This document shows, one piece after another, positions 6,968-16,181 of a DNA stretch of 64,000 bases. Position 1 is the first letter of the stretch. Each line of letters opens with the position of its first letter. Origin of the DNA: Chryseobacterium sp. W4I1 (GTDB lineage: Bacteria > Bacteroidota > Bacteroidia > Flavobacteriales > Weeksellaceae); assembly GCF_030816115.1 (NCBI RefSeq), contig NZ_JAUSXQ010000001.1, positions 2,294,001 through 2,358,000 on the forward strand. The letters run 5' to 3'. The notes under the pieces are model-generated. The model worked only from the letters and a program-made list of their open reading frames with translations, had not been told where the DNA came from and did no database searches. The position numbers and the translations under genes are program-made.

Positions 6968-7513
6968 ATGAAAAAAACCTTTTTACTACTCATCATGTTG
7001 TTTGCTTTTTATTCTGTCAAAGCTCAAAATGAAAATGGAACTGATGCAAATCCTTATCAGAAAAACAATGAAATTAGATTAAATTTAATCGCGCCATTAG
7101 CCGGTGCTGTGGAAGCAGGTTTTGAACGGCATCTCAGCAAAAACTCATCACTCGGAATTTCTGCATTTTTCGTTTATGATAATTCAGAAAATGAGGATCT
7201 GAATTACTACATTTCCCCATATTACAGGTATTATTTTGGAAAAAAATATGCTTCCGGCTTTTTTGTCGAAGGATTTGGAGCGTTCACTTCCATTGATGGG
7301 AAAAAAATATACGCAGCGGACAACGTGACATTCACTGAAAACAAAGATGTGTATGATGTCGCATTGGGTGCCGGCCTTGGCTGGAAGCTGGTTACCAAAA
7401 AAGGATTAGTTTTTGAAGCCAATGCAGGCTATGGAAGGCTATTGTTCAATGCAGCCAAAACAGATCATGACATAGTTGCAAAATTTGGTTTGAGCATGGG
7501 CTACCGGTTTTAA
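6968..7513 (+). CDS. secreted outer-membrane beta-barrel protein (DUF3575-like), 181 aa
   Basis: A signal peptide (residues 1-19, ending VKAQ) is followed by alternating hydrophobic segments ending in the C-terminal aromatic GYRF, typical of small outer-membrane beta-barrels. The pattern RLNLIAPLAGAVEAGFERHL is like DUF3575 proteins of Bacteroidota. The function is unknown; such barrels are often surface structural proteins. The gene follows an AraC regulator and is preceded by a perfect inverted repeat. A terminator follows at 7569. Confidence 0.75.
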   Translation: MKKTFLLLIMLFAFYSVKAQNENGTDANPYQKNNEIRLNLIAPLAGAVEAGFERHLSKNSSLGISAFFVYDNSENEDLNYYISPYYRYYFGKKYASGFFVEGFGAFTSIDGKKIYAADNVTFTENKDVYDVALGAGLGWKLVTKKGLVFEANAGYGRLLFNAAKTDHDIVAKFGLSMGYRF

Positions 7514-7568
7514 TATCAAATATTCCTAAAGCAAAACAAGGATTTTTTGTGGCAGGTAAGGAAAGAAT

Positions 7569-7594
7569 AAAATCCCAACTCTTGTCGGGATTTT
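7569..7594. terminator. rho-independent terminator between convergent genes
   Basis: AAAATCCC (7569-7576) pairs with GGGATTTT (7587-7594). The hairpin lies between the plus-strand OMP gene and the 3' end of the minus-strand serine hydrolase and may serve both. Confidence 0.7.
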
Positions 7595-7615
7595 ATTCAT
7601 TTTTTCAGTTTACGA

Positions 7616-9269
7616 TCACTTTATTTTCTTAAATACAATGCCTGAGAGATTAGCTCCGGATAATTCAAATTCGGCGATGTTATTATTTTTATCATACTTG
7701 AAATCAAGCTGTCCAAAATATTCTGTTGTCGAGTAAAAACTCGCAGGTTTTAATGGAAACAATTCAATATCGCCATTTAGTGGATGCCTGGCTATCAACC
7801 GATTGTTCTCAATAAGTAATTGATAGATCGTATTAAATTCTTCATTTCTATAAAACCCAACCATTTTATTCAAGACCATTTTATCTGCCTTGGGAGGATT
7901 CAGTGTTACTTTTTTTGCGGTATAGGTAAAATCAGCAATTCTAAGCTTAACAGATCCGTTATTGAAGGTTAAACTTGCAGTAGGAAATAGAATTAATCTT
8001 AAATTTATTATCACCAATTACCTGTAAGAGCTCTTTACCTTTATGGTTATAGGTACCTAGATAAAGATCTTTCCCTTCCGTTGATATTTCAAGATAATTT
8101 CCGGGATTAAGCTCATAAACTCCTCCAAATTGTTTGAGCTCTGACGGAGCATAACTTGTTTTTTGAGGCTTAACAGGAATTTTTTCTTGATCTTTAAGAA
8201 AGAAATCAACCAACTGATAAGCAATGAGCAAGCCGTCAAAACCTTGCCCATTCCCCAGCATTACAACAGAAAACTGTTGCGAAGGAACGTGAAGGATATA
8301 GGTACGATAGCCAACAGTACCACCCCCGTGAAATACAATATCCAAACCTTTATATTTTTCAGTTTGCAGACCCAGTCCATATTCGATGTTTTTTCCATAG
8401 TTTAACACGGTATTCTTTTGCATTGTATTATAAAGCGCACGGCTTCCCTGTATAGGATTTTGAAAATTAGCTGCCCATTTGCAAAGATCAACCAGCGTAG
8501 CATAAATATTGGATGAGCCACTTACCATTTGCCCGATAGGAAGTTTTACGAAAGTGCTGCCTTTTGGCTGATAGGATTCTGCCTTATTTGGAATAATTTT
8601 ATCCGGATCATCTATTGCCAAGGTGTTGTTCATATGCAAGGGATTAAGAACATATTCCTTTGCTATTTGGCTGAAATCCTTTTTATAAACCCTGCGAAGA
8701 ATTTCAGCAAGCAATGTAAAACCAGTGTTATTATATTGATAGTGCTCTCCCGGAGGAAAATTTACTCTTTTAATTTGCAAAAGGGTATGTACTGCTTCAG
8801 TATTGTTTACTTTAAATTCATCACCAAAGCCCTGCAATTTCTTAATTTCACTAAAATTCGGTAATCCATGGGTATGATTGGCTAACTGCCGAATTGTAAT
8901 TTTATAGGGAAGATGGCTCAGTTCCGTTAGATAAACCCTGATATCGTCATCTAATGATAACTTTCCTTCCTGTTCTGCCAAAAGGGCAATAAATGCGGTA
9001 AACTGCTTAGAAACAGATGCAATATTAAAAGCCGTAGAATCTGTTATTGGGGTTTTACTTTCGAGGTTGGCCAGCCCATAAGTTCTCTTATAGATTACTT
9101 TTCCACCTTTTATAATGGCAACAGCCATACCCGGAGTGTTCTCATGTTTATATGTATTCCATAAAGAGTCTGCCCGGCTGATCGGATTTTTTTGATTGGA
9201 TTGTCCGGAATATAATCCAAAACTAAATACAGAAAAAAGGAACAAGGTCCATTTGATTTTTAGCTTCAT
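7616..9269 (-). pseudogene. beta-lactamase-family serine hydrolase, frameshifted near C-terminus
   Basis: Class C beta-lactamase/penicillin-binding fold enzyme with a signal peptide. The catalytic SxxK is Ser85-Val-Ser-Lys88 and the YxN motif is Tyr179-Asn-Asn181. The first frame runs from 9269 and ends at 7959. The missing C-terminal lipocalin-like domain continues one frame over to 7616. Skipping one base near 7985-8000, in AATTCTATTT, joins them as KINLFPTASLTF and gives an unbroken 550-residue protein, a normal length for this family. The upstream AraC gene on the same strand may control it. The break may be an authentic mutation or a base-calling error. Confidence 0.8.
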
Positions 9270-9386
9270 TTTATTAATTTTTAATGATGAAGCAAATCTG
9301 GAATTTTGTACTGATAAAAATATCCGGGTATCGGAAATCGAACTGTTTTTTTATATTAAATCAGTCCGACTTTAAGTCGAACGCTA

Positions 9387-10424
9387 TTAAACCATTGATT
9401 TTCTGTAATCTGTAGGCGTTAAGTTGGTCTCTTTTTTAAATGCGGTATAAAATGAAGATTTTGAGTTGAAGCCCACTTCGTACAATACCTCCAGTACGGT
9501 TAATTGAGACTGCTCTTTTAGAAGCGTTTTTGCATCATTAATTCTAAACTCATTGATAAAATCGAAAAAATGTTTTCCAGTATGCTGATTGATCAATAAT
9601 GATAGTTGCTTTTCTGGTAAATTAAATTGTTCTGCCAATTTCTGCAATGTCAGCTTATCGTCTAAATAAGGCTTTTCAGTTTCCATAAATTGCAGTAAAT
9701 TTTTCAATTGTGAAGGTTCCTCCTTCAATTCATTCACCGGCTTTACAGGAACCAGGTCTTTATTGATACCAGCAAACAAATTCGGGCGATATAAGGCGTT
9801 CAGCACAAACCAGCTGATTACAAATAATACAAACAGGGATGTGAAGGTGTATAAATAGGCATGAACCGGGCTGCTTTCGTCTACAAAGCCCCTGATGAGC
9901 ACAAAGAAATTTCCAATTAAAAAAAGAACAGTAGTTTGCATCAGCCATTTATAAGTAAGGTGATGATTACTGGAATAATTTTCCTGATATAATTTTCTAA
10001 AGTTCCTTAGTGTCAGGAATACAGCAATGATATAACAGTAATATTGAACAATGGAAAAACTATCAAACACTCTGTAATTCTGTTTTGAAATTCCTGAGAT
10101 ACTGAAAAAAATAAGAAAGAATAAAAAAGGAAGCGTATGTAAAAGATGCTTCTTATGAAATTTGAAATTGTAATAGCAAGCAGAATTGACATATAAATAA
10201 TAGAGCGGCATTTGCAGTAATACACTGGCCAGTTTCCCTCCTTTGATTATTCTAGAATCTGGTGGTGATATAAACAAACCGGAAAAATCTATCACCGATA
10301 CTAATAGAAAAGCAGCAAATAAATAATCCGGTATTTTTCTTTTAGATTTTGCCGTAATCAGAAAAACACTTAACAGTAAAAACAAGAAAAATATAATCTT
10401 ACCTAAATCGTTGATTAATGACAT
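9387..10424 (-). CDS. AraC family regulator with N-terminal membrane domain, 345 aa
   Basis: Six to seven hydrophobic helices fill residues 5 to about 215. An AraC-type DNA-binding domain follows at 245-345, with the helices LAEQFNLPEKQLSLLIN and GFNSKSSFYTAFKKETNLTPTDY. The layout matches the regulator at 5741 although the two lie on opposite strands. It is 117 bp upstream of the serine hydrolase on the same strand, which suggests a regulator-target pair. The signal sensed is unknown. Confidence 0.85.
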   Translation of the reverse strand: MSLINDLGKIIFFLFLLLSVFLITAKSKRKIPDYLFAAFLLVSVIDFSGLFISPPDSRIIKGGKLASVLLQMPLYYLYVNSACYYNFKFHKKHLLHTLPFLFFLIFFSISGISKQNYRVFDSFSIVQYYCYIIAVFLTLRNFRKLYQENYSSNHHLTYKWLMQTTVLFLIGNFFVLIRGFVDESSPVHAYLYTFTSLFVLFVISWFVLNALYRPNLFAGINKDLVPVKPVNELKEEPSQLKNLLQFMETEKPYLDDKLTLQKLAEQFNLPEKQLSLLINQHTGKHFFDFINEFRINDAKTLLKEQSQLTVLEVLYEVGFNSKSSFYTAFKKETNLTPTDYRKSMV

Positions 10425-10531
10425 ATTTTAATTTGTGTATTACAAAACTACAATTATAACTTCTTTTTAGTAATTTAAGCTGGATAAACTTTAGCTTCTA
10501 TGTAAGTAAAATCAAACGTCAACTGTCAAAC

Positions 10532-10567
10532 AAAAGAAAACTCCCATAAACACAGGAGTTTTCTTTT
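10532..10567 (-). terminator. terminator of the fructan operon
   Basis: AAAAGAAAACTCC (10532-10544) and GGAGTTTTCTTTT (10555-10567) form a perfect 13-bp stem with a 10-nt loop. It lies just downstream of the fructokinase stop codon in the minus direction and probably ends the long fructan transcript. Confidence 0.75.
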
Positions 10568-10594
10568 ATTATCGAAATATTTAAAATTATCTGA

Positions 10595-11507
10595 TCAATA
10601 AGCATTCTCTTTCAAAAATGCATCGATTTCAGAACTTTCTATTTTAGGATTTGCACCGGAGTAACTTGCGACCAAAGCACCGACGGCACTGGCAAAATTA
10701 AGAGCTTCATCAGGATTTTGATCTGAAAGCAGTTTCGCAATCAGGCTGGCCAAGAAAGAATCTCCTGCTCCTACTGTATCTGCTACTTTCACAGGATAAC
10801 CTTCGTGTCTGTACAATTGATTATTCCACAGCAGGATAGAACCATGTTTTCCTAGCGTTACACAGATTGCAGGCGTGTTTGTTTTTTCTGATATAAACTT
10901 GATATTTGATTCCAGATCCTCGGATTCAAATCCCATTCCGGCAGCAATTTCCAATATTTCCTCATCATTAAATTTGATAAAATCTGCCCTGTTCATAAGC
11001 TTTTCCAGAAGCTGAATATTGTAAAACGGCTTTCTTAGATTCACATCAAAAACTTTAAACATTTTATCATTGGAATCTAATATGGAGAAAAGCGTCTTTT
11101 GAGAAACGTCATTTCTGCAGGCAAGACTTCCATAGAAAAAAACATCCGCCTCTTTTACGGTATCCATTATTTTTTCATCAACACTGATAAAATCCCATGC
11201 AGAAGGAAATTTTATCTCATATGTTGCAGAACCACGTTCATTTAAGGAGACCTGAACAATGCCTGTATCATATTCCGAAGAAACAATGATTCCGGAAGTT
11301 TCAAGAGCATTTTCTTTGGTGTAATCCAGAATTACCTTTCCGTCTTCATCATTTCCTACCGCACTGATCATTGCAACAGGAAATCCGTAAGATACCGTTC
11401 TGAGAGCCAGATTGAGTGGTGCTCCGCCAATTTTCTTCTCTTCTCCAAAAACATCGAAAAGGACTTCTCCAAAACTTATTACATTAATTTTTCTTATTGA
11501 TAAACAT
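10595..11507 (-). pseudogene. PfkB-family fructokinase, frameshifted after codon 6
   Basis: A ribokinase/PfkB sugar kinase that would phosphorylate fructose released by the GH32 enzymes. The conserved glycine motif ISFGEVLFDVFGE, the sugar-site GGAPLNLALR and the catalytic DTVGAGDSF are all readable. The ATG at 11507 overlaps the stop codon of the upstream GH32 gene as TAATG, which suggests coupled translation. From that ATG the frame hits a stop after seven codons. Dropping one A of the A5 run gives MFINKKINVISFGEVLFD and a complete 303-residue kinase. Without that correction the first in-frame ATG is at 11371 and the product would lack the substrate-binding N-terminus. Confidence 0.8.
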
Positions 11508-13048
11508 TAATTGGGATTTTTGATATTGATATTACTGAATGAACTCTCTGAAGAACTAAAAATACTCCATTTTTTATTAACGATATTATAAATTCTATTG
11601 GTAAATGCTATTTTATCATTGATATAGATCACACAAACATCGTTGCTTATGGAAGCCGTTACAGTATATGATGTCCCTGAAACCGAACTTAATGAATAAA
11701 AATTCATAAGATCTTCCGAACCGGAATTCATTACATAAGCTGCGATCCTCTTATTTGCAGGTTCAAATGCAATTTTAACTCCGCTTCCGGCATCGGTATC
11801 CTGTGCCAGAATAATTCCTGCTTTTCCTGCAGATACATTCAAGGTAAAGGTAATCTGATTGGCTTTCTGAAGCTTCGAAAAAGTGACCTGAGAATTGGCG
11901 GATAAATTAAAGTTATTGCCATTCTGAGATGCATTTCCAGTGATTTTATCAACTGATAACGGAGTATTTTGACCAAATACAGATGGTAATCCTGAAACCG
12001 GTTTCACAGCCAGTGTTCCGTCCGAATTCTGAACCAGTCTGTGAGCAACAATATTTCCTGCCCAGTCTTTTCCACCGGTATTATTTTCAGGAGTTTTTCT
12101 TGCGGTCCATCCTACTAAATAGCGGTTTGTATTATCTGAAACCGTTTTGGCTGCATAGAGATAAGAGCCGTCAAAACGGTCATTCTGAGGCGTAGTCCAA
12201 GGTCCGTTTGGTGAAGTCGAAATGCGGTAATGCGTTCCGGTATTGCTGCTCCAGTTTTCAGAAAAAACAAGATACCAATAATTGCCCATTTTGAAAAGAT
12301 CCGGACATTCCAGCATAATATAATTTTCGGAAGAGTTGGTTGTATAAATCGGATTTTCTACGGTCCAGTTTCCTGTTGACGGATTGGTAGTAGTAAATTT
12401 AAGTACAACTGCTTTCTTGTCAGAGGTCTGAGCAGAAACCAGCATCCAGTATTTTCCGTCTTCAGAATTAAAGAAAACATGCGGGTCACGGAATTCATAA
12501 TCATAATATCCTGCCGGAGCAGTGATTTTAAAATTCTTGACCTTCGTCCAGTTTTTCATATCTGTACTTGTTGCTAACAGAACGCTCTCCCGTGGATTGC
12601 CAGAAAGGAACGAAGCTACTTCATTATGACCGGTGTAATAGTAATAATAGGTATTTCCTACCTTTACAAGGCTTCCCGTTCCCACTCCAAAATCGGCTTC
12701 TGATGATGTTCCGTAAGAAATCTGTCTTCCATGATAAGTAAAATCTGTAAAATTACTGGTCTCGAAGCTATGAATATCGTGAAATCCCTCTCCTGCGGGT
12801 TTTGTTTTTGCATCGTGGAGAAAGAAAAGATGGAACTTTCCGTTTTCATAATAAGGCATTACATCGCCTGCATAGCCTTCCGTATAATAGGGATTGTTCT
12901 CTCCCATCCACTGATTGGGCGGCTGCGGAAAAATGTTGGTTTTGCTGTAAATATCTTCCGGATTAACCTCCGTATCCGAATCGTGATTCTGACAGGAGAA
13001 TGTTGCCAGCGCAAGTACGGCTGCTACATATATTTTTTTAATTGACAT
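11507..13048 (-). CDS. GH32 family lipoprotein, probable surface fructanase, 513 aa
   Basis: A signal peptide with lipobox (Cys19 in TFSCQ) marks a lipoprotein, probably surface-exposed. The five-bladed propeller motifs of GH32 are present: a nucleophile-type Asp62 in GYAGDVMPYY, the RDP motif at Arg187-Asp188-Pro189 and the ECPDLF motif with Glu247. The first motif departs from the classic WMNDPNG form. A C-terminal beta-sandwich of about 150 residues follows. In the B. thetaiotaomicron fructan locus a surface endo-acting GH32 holds this position, so an endo-levanase role is plausible. It is the seventh of eight genes in the locus. Confidence 0.8.
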   Translation of the reverse strand: MSIKKIYVAAVLALATFSCQNHDSDTEVNPEDIYSKTNIFPQPPNQWMGENNPYYTEGYAGDVMPYYENGKFHLFFLHDAKTKPAGEGFHDIHSFETSNFTDFTYHGRQISYGTSSEADFGVGTGSLVKVGNTYYYYYTGHNEVASFLSGNPRESVLLATSTDMKNWTKVKNFKITAPAGYYDYEFRDPHVFFNSEDGKYWMLVSAQTSDKKAVVLKFTTTNPSTGNWTVENPIYTTNSSENYIMLECPDLFKMGNYWYLVFSENWSSNTGTHYRISTSPNGPWTTPQNDRFDGSYLYAAKTVSDNTNRYLVGWTARKTPENNTGGKDWAGNIVAHRLVQNSDGTLAVKPVSGLPSVFGQNTPLSVDKITGNASQNGNNFNLSANSQVTFSKLQKANQITFTLNVSAGKAGIILAQDTDAGSGVKIAFEPANKRIAAYVMNSGSEDLMNFYSLSSVSGTSYTVTASISNDVCVIYINDKIAFTNRIYNIVNKKWSIFSSSESSFSNINIKNPN

Positions 13049-13059
13049 GGGTTTTGGTA

Positions 13060-14454
13060 TTAATGGGTTACAAGATAATTGAGACTGTTCTCCGTCATCT
13101 TTTTGATGTTATCCTGAAACGAGTTGGGCTGGCTCGGATTTCCGTTCACGGTTTCATTGTACCAGTCGTAGGCACCTGTACAGATGACCATACATTTTTT
13201 GTTGGCCGTTCCGCCGGGAAATTCAGCAATAGCAACACGTCCGTCCAAAGTATTATCCCAAGCCTCGCTGGCAATATTATTACCACCTGTCTGGCTTCTC
13301 CAGCCTGCACCATTTACGTAACCACCCCAATCCGGAAGGAACCACCACGCCGTATGATTCAAACGGAATGTCCCTTTCTCAAGCAGATTCGCTTTCCCGG
13401 ATTCGTACGTCTGAAGACCATCGAAAACCGGATGATTCTCATATCCTTTGAAAGAGATTCCCCAATCACTTCCTGTATCTATAAATCCGTTTGGAAGAAA
13501 ATCTCCAAAAACATTATTCGGTCCTTTTCCTGCAGGAACTATTCCCAATGCGTCAACGTATTGTGCAGCAAAGCTTGTAAGCAAAATATTTCCTCCGCCA
13601 TTAAGATAAGTCTTGATTTTGGAAGTTACATTTGTATTCAGCGCATCGCCCGGCAGAGCGGTAGCCGAGTCAAAATGCCACCAGATCACATTAATTCCCG
13701 TAAGATTGGCTGCACCACTTGCGACATCAGCCATCGAAACGTACACTGCCCCTGAATATTTTCCAAAAAGCCAGTCAGAAGCTGCAATCTCATCCGGATT
13801 TGTCAATCCTGTTCTTGTAGCAGCCATTCCAAGGAATGCAACAGACGGTCCGGAAACAGGCGTTGTTACTTTAGCCGTATACACTTCCGTTATACTGCCA
13901 TTAGAAACAGTAAACGAAACCGGACTAGTAAAATTAATGGTTGCTCCCGATGCAGGATTGATGCTGACACCATTTCCGGTTTCTATTACCGGCTGCAATG
14001 CGGTAAGATTTGTTCCCTCCGGCATTGTAAGAGAAATGGTTTTGCTCGAATTATTAATTGTTGCGGATAATCCGTTGATCTTAAAGCTGATAATCGGATC
14101 CTGAGCTTTTACAGTGACCAGATAATCTTTGTAGATGTTGCCATTTTTTACTTTGAATTTAACCGGCTGTGAAAAATCAACTGTTGCTCCTGAGATCGGC
14201 GAAACTACAGCACCCTGCGGAATTTCAATAACCGGAGCCAATGCCTTAACGCTTGTATCGTAAGGAAGCGTAACCGTGATTTTATCATTTTTATGGTCAA
14301 TTTCCCCTGAAACACCATTCACGCTGAAAGAAGAAACATTGACTGAAACATCCGTAACAAGTCCATCTTCCACCTGACTGTCGCAAGACCAGATAAAAGC
14401 CGCAAACATCAGCAGAATGATGATCATATGAGTTTTCTTGAATATCGTTTTCAT
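13060..14454 (-). CDS. surface glycan-binding lipoprotein, DUF4960-like, 464 aa
   Basis: Signal peptide and lipobox (IWSCD) at the N-terminus. Two tandem immunoglobulin-like repeats of about 80 residues (each with a SFSVNGVSGEI or SFKINGLSATI start) are followed by a C-terminal domain of about 265 residues, beginning PSVAFLGMAA, that resembles DUF4960. The same layout occurs in the levan-binding lipoprotein of the B. thetaiotaomicron fructan locus. It sits directly after SusD with 13 bp between them, the usual place for a SusE-like surface glycan-binding protein. Binding of a fructan at the cell surface is inferred. Confidence 0.75.
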   Translation of the reverse strand: MKTIFKKTHMIIILLMFAAFIWSCDSQVEDGLVTDVSVNVSSFSVNGVSGEIDHKNDKITVTLPYDTSVKALAPVIEIPQGAVVSPISGATVDFSQPVKFKVKNGNIYKDYLVTVKAQDPIISFKINGLSATINNSSKTISLTMPEGTNLTALQPVIETGNGVSINPASGATINFTSPVSFTVSNGSITEVYTAKVTTPVSGPSVAFLGMAATRTGLTNPDEIAASDWLFGKYSGAVYVSMADVASGAANLTGINVIWWHFDSATALPGDALNTNVTSKIKTYLNGGGNILLTSFAAQYVDALGIVPAGKGPNNVFGDFLPNGFIDTGSDWGISFKGYENHPVFDGLQTYESGKANLLEKGTFRLNHTAWWFLPDWGGYVNGAGWRSQTGGNNIASEAWDNTLDGRVAIAEFPGGTANKKCMVICTGAYDWYNETVNGNPSQPNSFQDNIKKMTENSLNYLVTH

Positions 14455-14466
14455 TTGTATCTTGTT

Positions 14467-16164
14467 TTAGTATCCATTATTTTGTTTGTACAGTCCCTGG
14501 CTGAAATTGATTTGAGCCAATGGAATTGGGCAATATTCTTCGATTCCATGGTCAAATCCTGCCTGAGAATAGTAAGCCCTTTTTGTTTTTTCGCCGGAAT
14601 AATAGGTATTCATCGTTCCTGCCGTAGTTCCCCATCTCACAAGGTCAAAGAAACGGCTTCCTTCCATGGCAAACTCCATTCTTCTCTCCCATCGCAACGC
14701 TTTTCTTGCAAAATCCTGGTTCCAGGTGCAGTTCACGCCCGGTTCATATTTGCTGATCAAATTGTTGGTGGTGTAACTTCCTGTAAGAACTGTACTATTG
14801 GCAGCTCTCTGTCTCACCTGGTTGATTAATGGCAACGCTTCGTTGATTTGTCCGAGTTCAATTAAGGCTTCGGCTTTCATCAGCAAAACATCGGAATATC
14901 TTATGATGATTCTGTTTTTGGAATTTCCGTAAAAAGGGTCTACATTCACAGTACAGCCACATCCTACAGGTACATTTTCCTTCAATGAAGAATAATATCC
15001 ATAGGTTCCCGGACTTCTGCTCCAGCTTTCCTGAAAGATTTTGTTTTCTTCGTATTTCCAAGGCAGTCCGGGCAAGGCAACGGTGTGATACAATCTCGGA
15101 TCCACTTTGTAACTGTTTAGTTGATTGTAATTCAGATCCACATCATTAAAAGTATCGAACATCGGTAATCCCTGAGGTGTCGTTTTGAATGCGTTCACCA
15201 GATTCTGGCTCGGCTTATGAAAATCGCAGCATCCCAAACCTTGTGGCAGAGAAAGTACATCACCGTAATTGAGCCTTCCGAAAAGCGTTCCGTCATTGTC
15301 AGAATATTGAATGGAAAAAACTGCTTCCGGACCGTTTTCGTGTGCTCCCGGCATAAAATTATATCCAAAATCCGGCTCCAATGAGTAATTTCCGATCACC
15401 TGATTGGCAGCATCAATAGATTTCTGAAGCGTTACAGGATTTACCTGTGTTACCGTATAGTTATCATCCTGTTCATACGCCTGATACAGCCTTACTTTAG
15501 CAAGATAAGCATAAGCAGCACTTTTCTTTGGTCTTCCGACTTCTGACTGTGTTGCAGGCAGATTAGCCGCAGCGAATTCAAAATTAGAAGCAATCGCTTC
15601 CCATAACTGTTGGTCGTTCTTTGCCCTGTTGGAGATTTTCGGATAATCTTCAATTGGTGTATTTTCATCGACATAAGGCACATATTTAAATAACGTTTTC
15701 AGCAAAAAGTAGTAATGTCCTCTTACGAAACTCATCTCGGCAATCCGCTTTTGCTTGTTCGGGTATTCTGAATCTGAAAGCTGTTTAAGAGCTGCAATTG
15801 CTTTGTTACATCTGGAAATCCCTACATAATTGAGATACCATAACCTGTCTAATTCGCCAAAATCCGAACGGATGTTGTTTGAAATTTCAAAAAAGTGAAA
15901 GGTCTGGATATCATTGGTTCCGCTTCCTCCTTTGTACGCATCATCAGAACGGACATTCCCATAAGGCCAAAGACTGAAAGGGGTATCATAATGGTCGTTT
16001 CCAAGAGATGCATAGGCTGCAACCACAAAACCATCCACATTCTGAGGCGTTACAACATCGGTCTCTGACAGGACACCTCTCGGCTCATTGTCCAGAAAAT
16101 CGTTGCAGGAAGTAGTTCCCAGCAAAAAGGCAAAAGCTATTGTTAAAAGTATATTCTTTTTCAT
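14467..16164 (-). CDS. SusD-like nutrient-binding lipoprotein, 565 aa
   Basis: Signal peptide and lipobox (GTTSCNDF) followed by the SusD-typical start FLDNEPRGVLSETDV. The protein has the helical TPR-rich SusD/RagB fold, with the C-terminal motif RRMEFAMEGSRFFDLVRWG near residue 490 and RIIIRYSDVLLMKAEALIELG before it, both hallmarks of the family. It would cap the SusC barrel and bind fructan at the surface. It follows SusC with an 18-bp gap. Length is normal. Confidence 0.93.
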   Translation of the reverse strand: MKKNILLTIAFAFLLGTTSCNDFLDNEPRGVLSETDVVTPQNVDGFVVAAYASLGNDHYDTPFSLWPYGNVRSDDAYKGGSGTNDIQTFHFFEISNNIRSDFGELDRLWYLNYVGISRCNKAIAALKQLSDSEYPNKQKRIAEMSFVRGHYYFLLKTLFKYVPYVDENTPIEDYPKISNRAKNDQQLWEAIASNFEFAAANLPATQSEVGRPKKSAAYAYLAKVRLYQAYEQDDNYTVTQVNPVTLQKSIDAANQVIGNYSLEPDFGYNFMPGAHENGPEAVFSIQYSDNDGTLFGRLNYGDVLSLPQGLGCCDFHKPSQNLVNAFKTTPQGLPMFDTFNDVDLNYNQLNSYKVDPRLYHTVALPGLPWKYEENKIFQESWSRSPGTYGYYSSLKENVPVGCGCTVNVDPFYGNSKNRIIIRYSDVLLMKAEALIELGQINEALPLINQVRQRAANSTVLTGSYTTNNLISKYEPGVNCTWNQDFARKALRWERRMEFAMEGSRFFDLVRWGTTAGTMNTYYSGEKTKRAYYSQAGFDHGIEEYCPIPLAQINFSQGLYKQNNGY

Positions 16165-16181
16165 TTTTTATTATTTAAAAA

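Noticed and set aside
13042..13755. 237-codon plus-strand frame over the surface glycan-binding gene
   Set aside because: It is an antisense shadow of a well-supported minus-strand lipoprotein gene in an operon.
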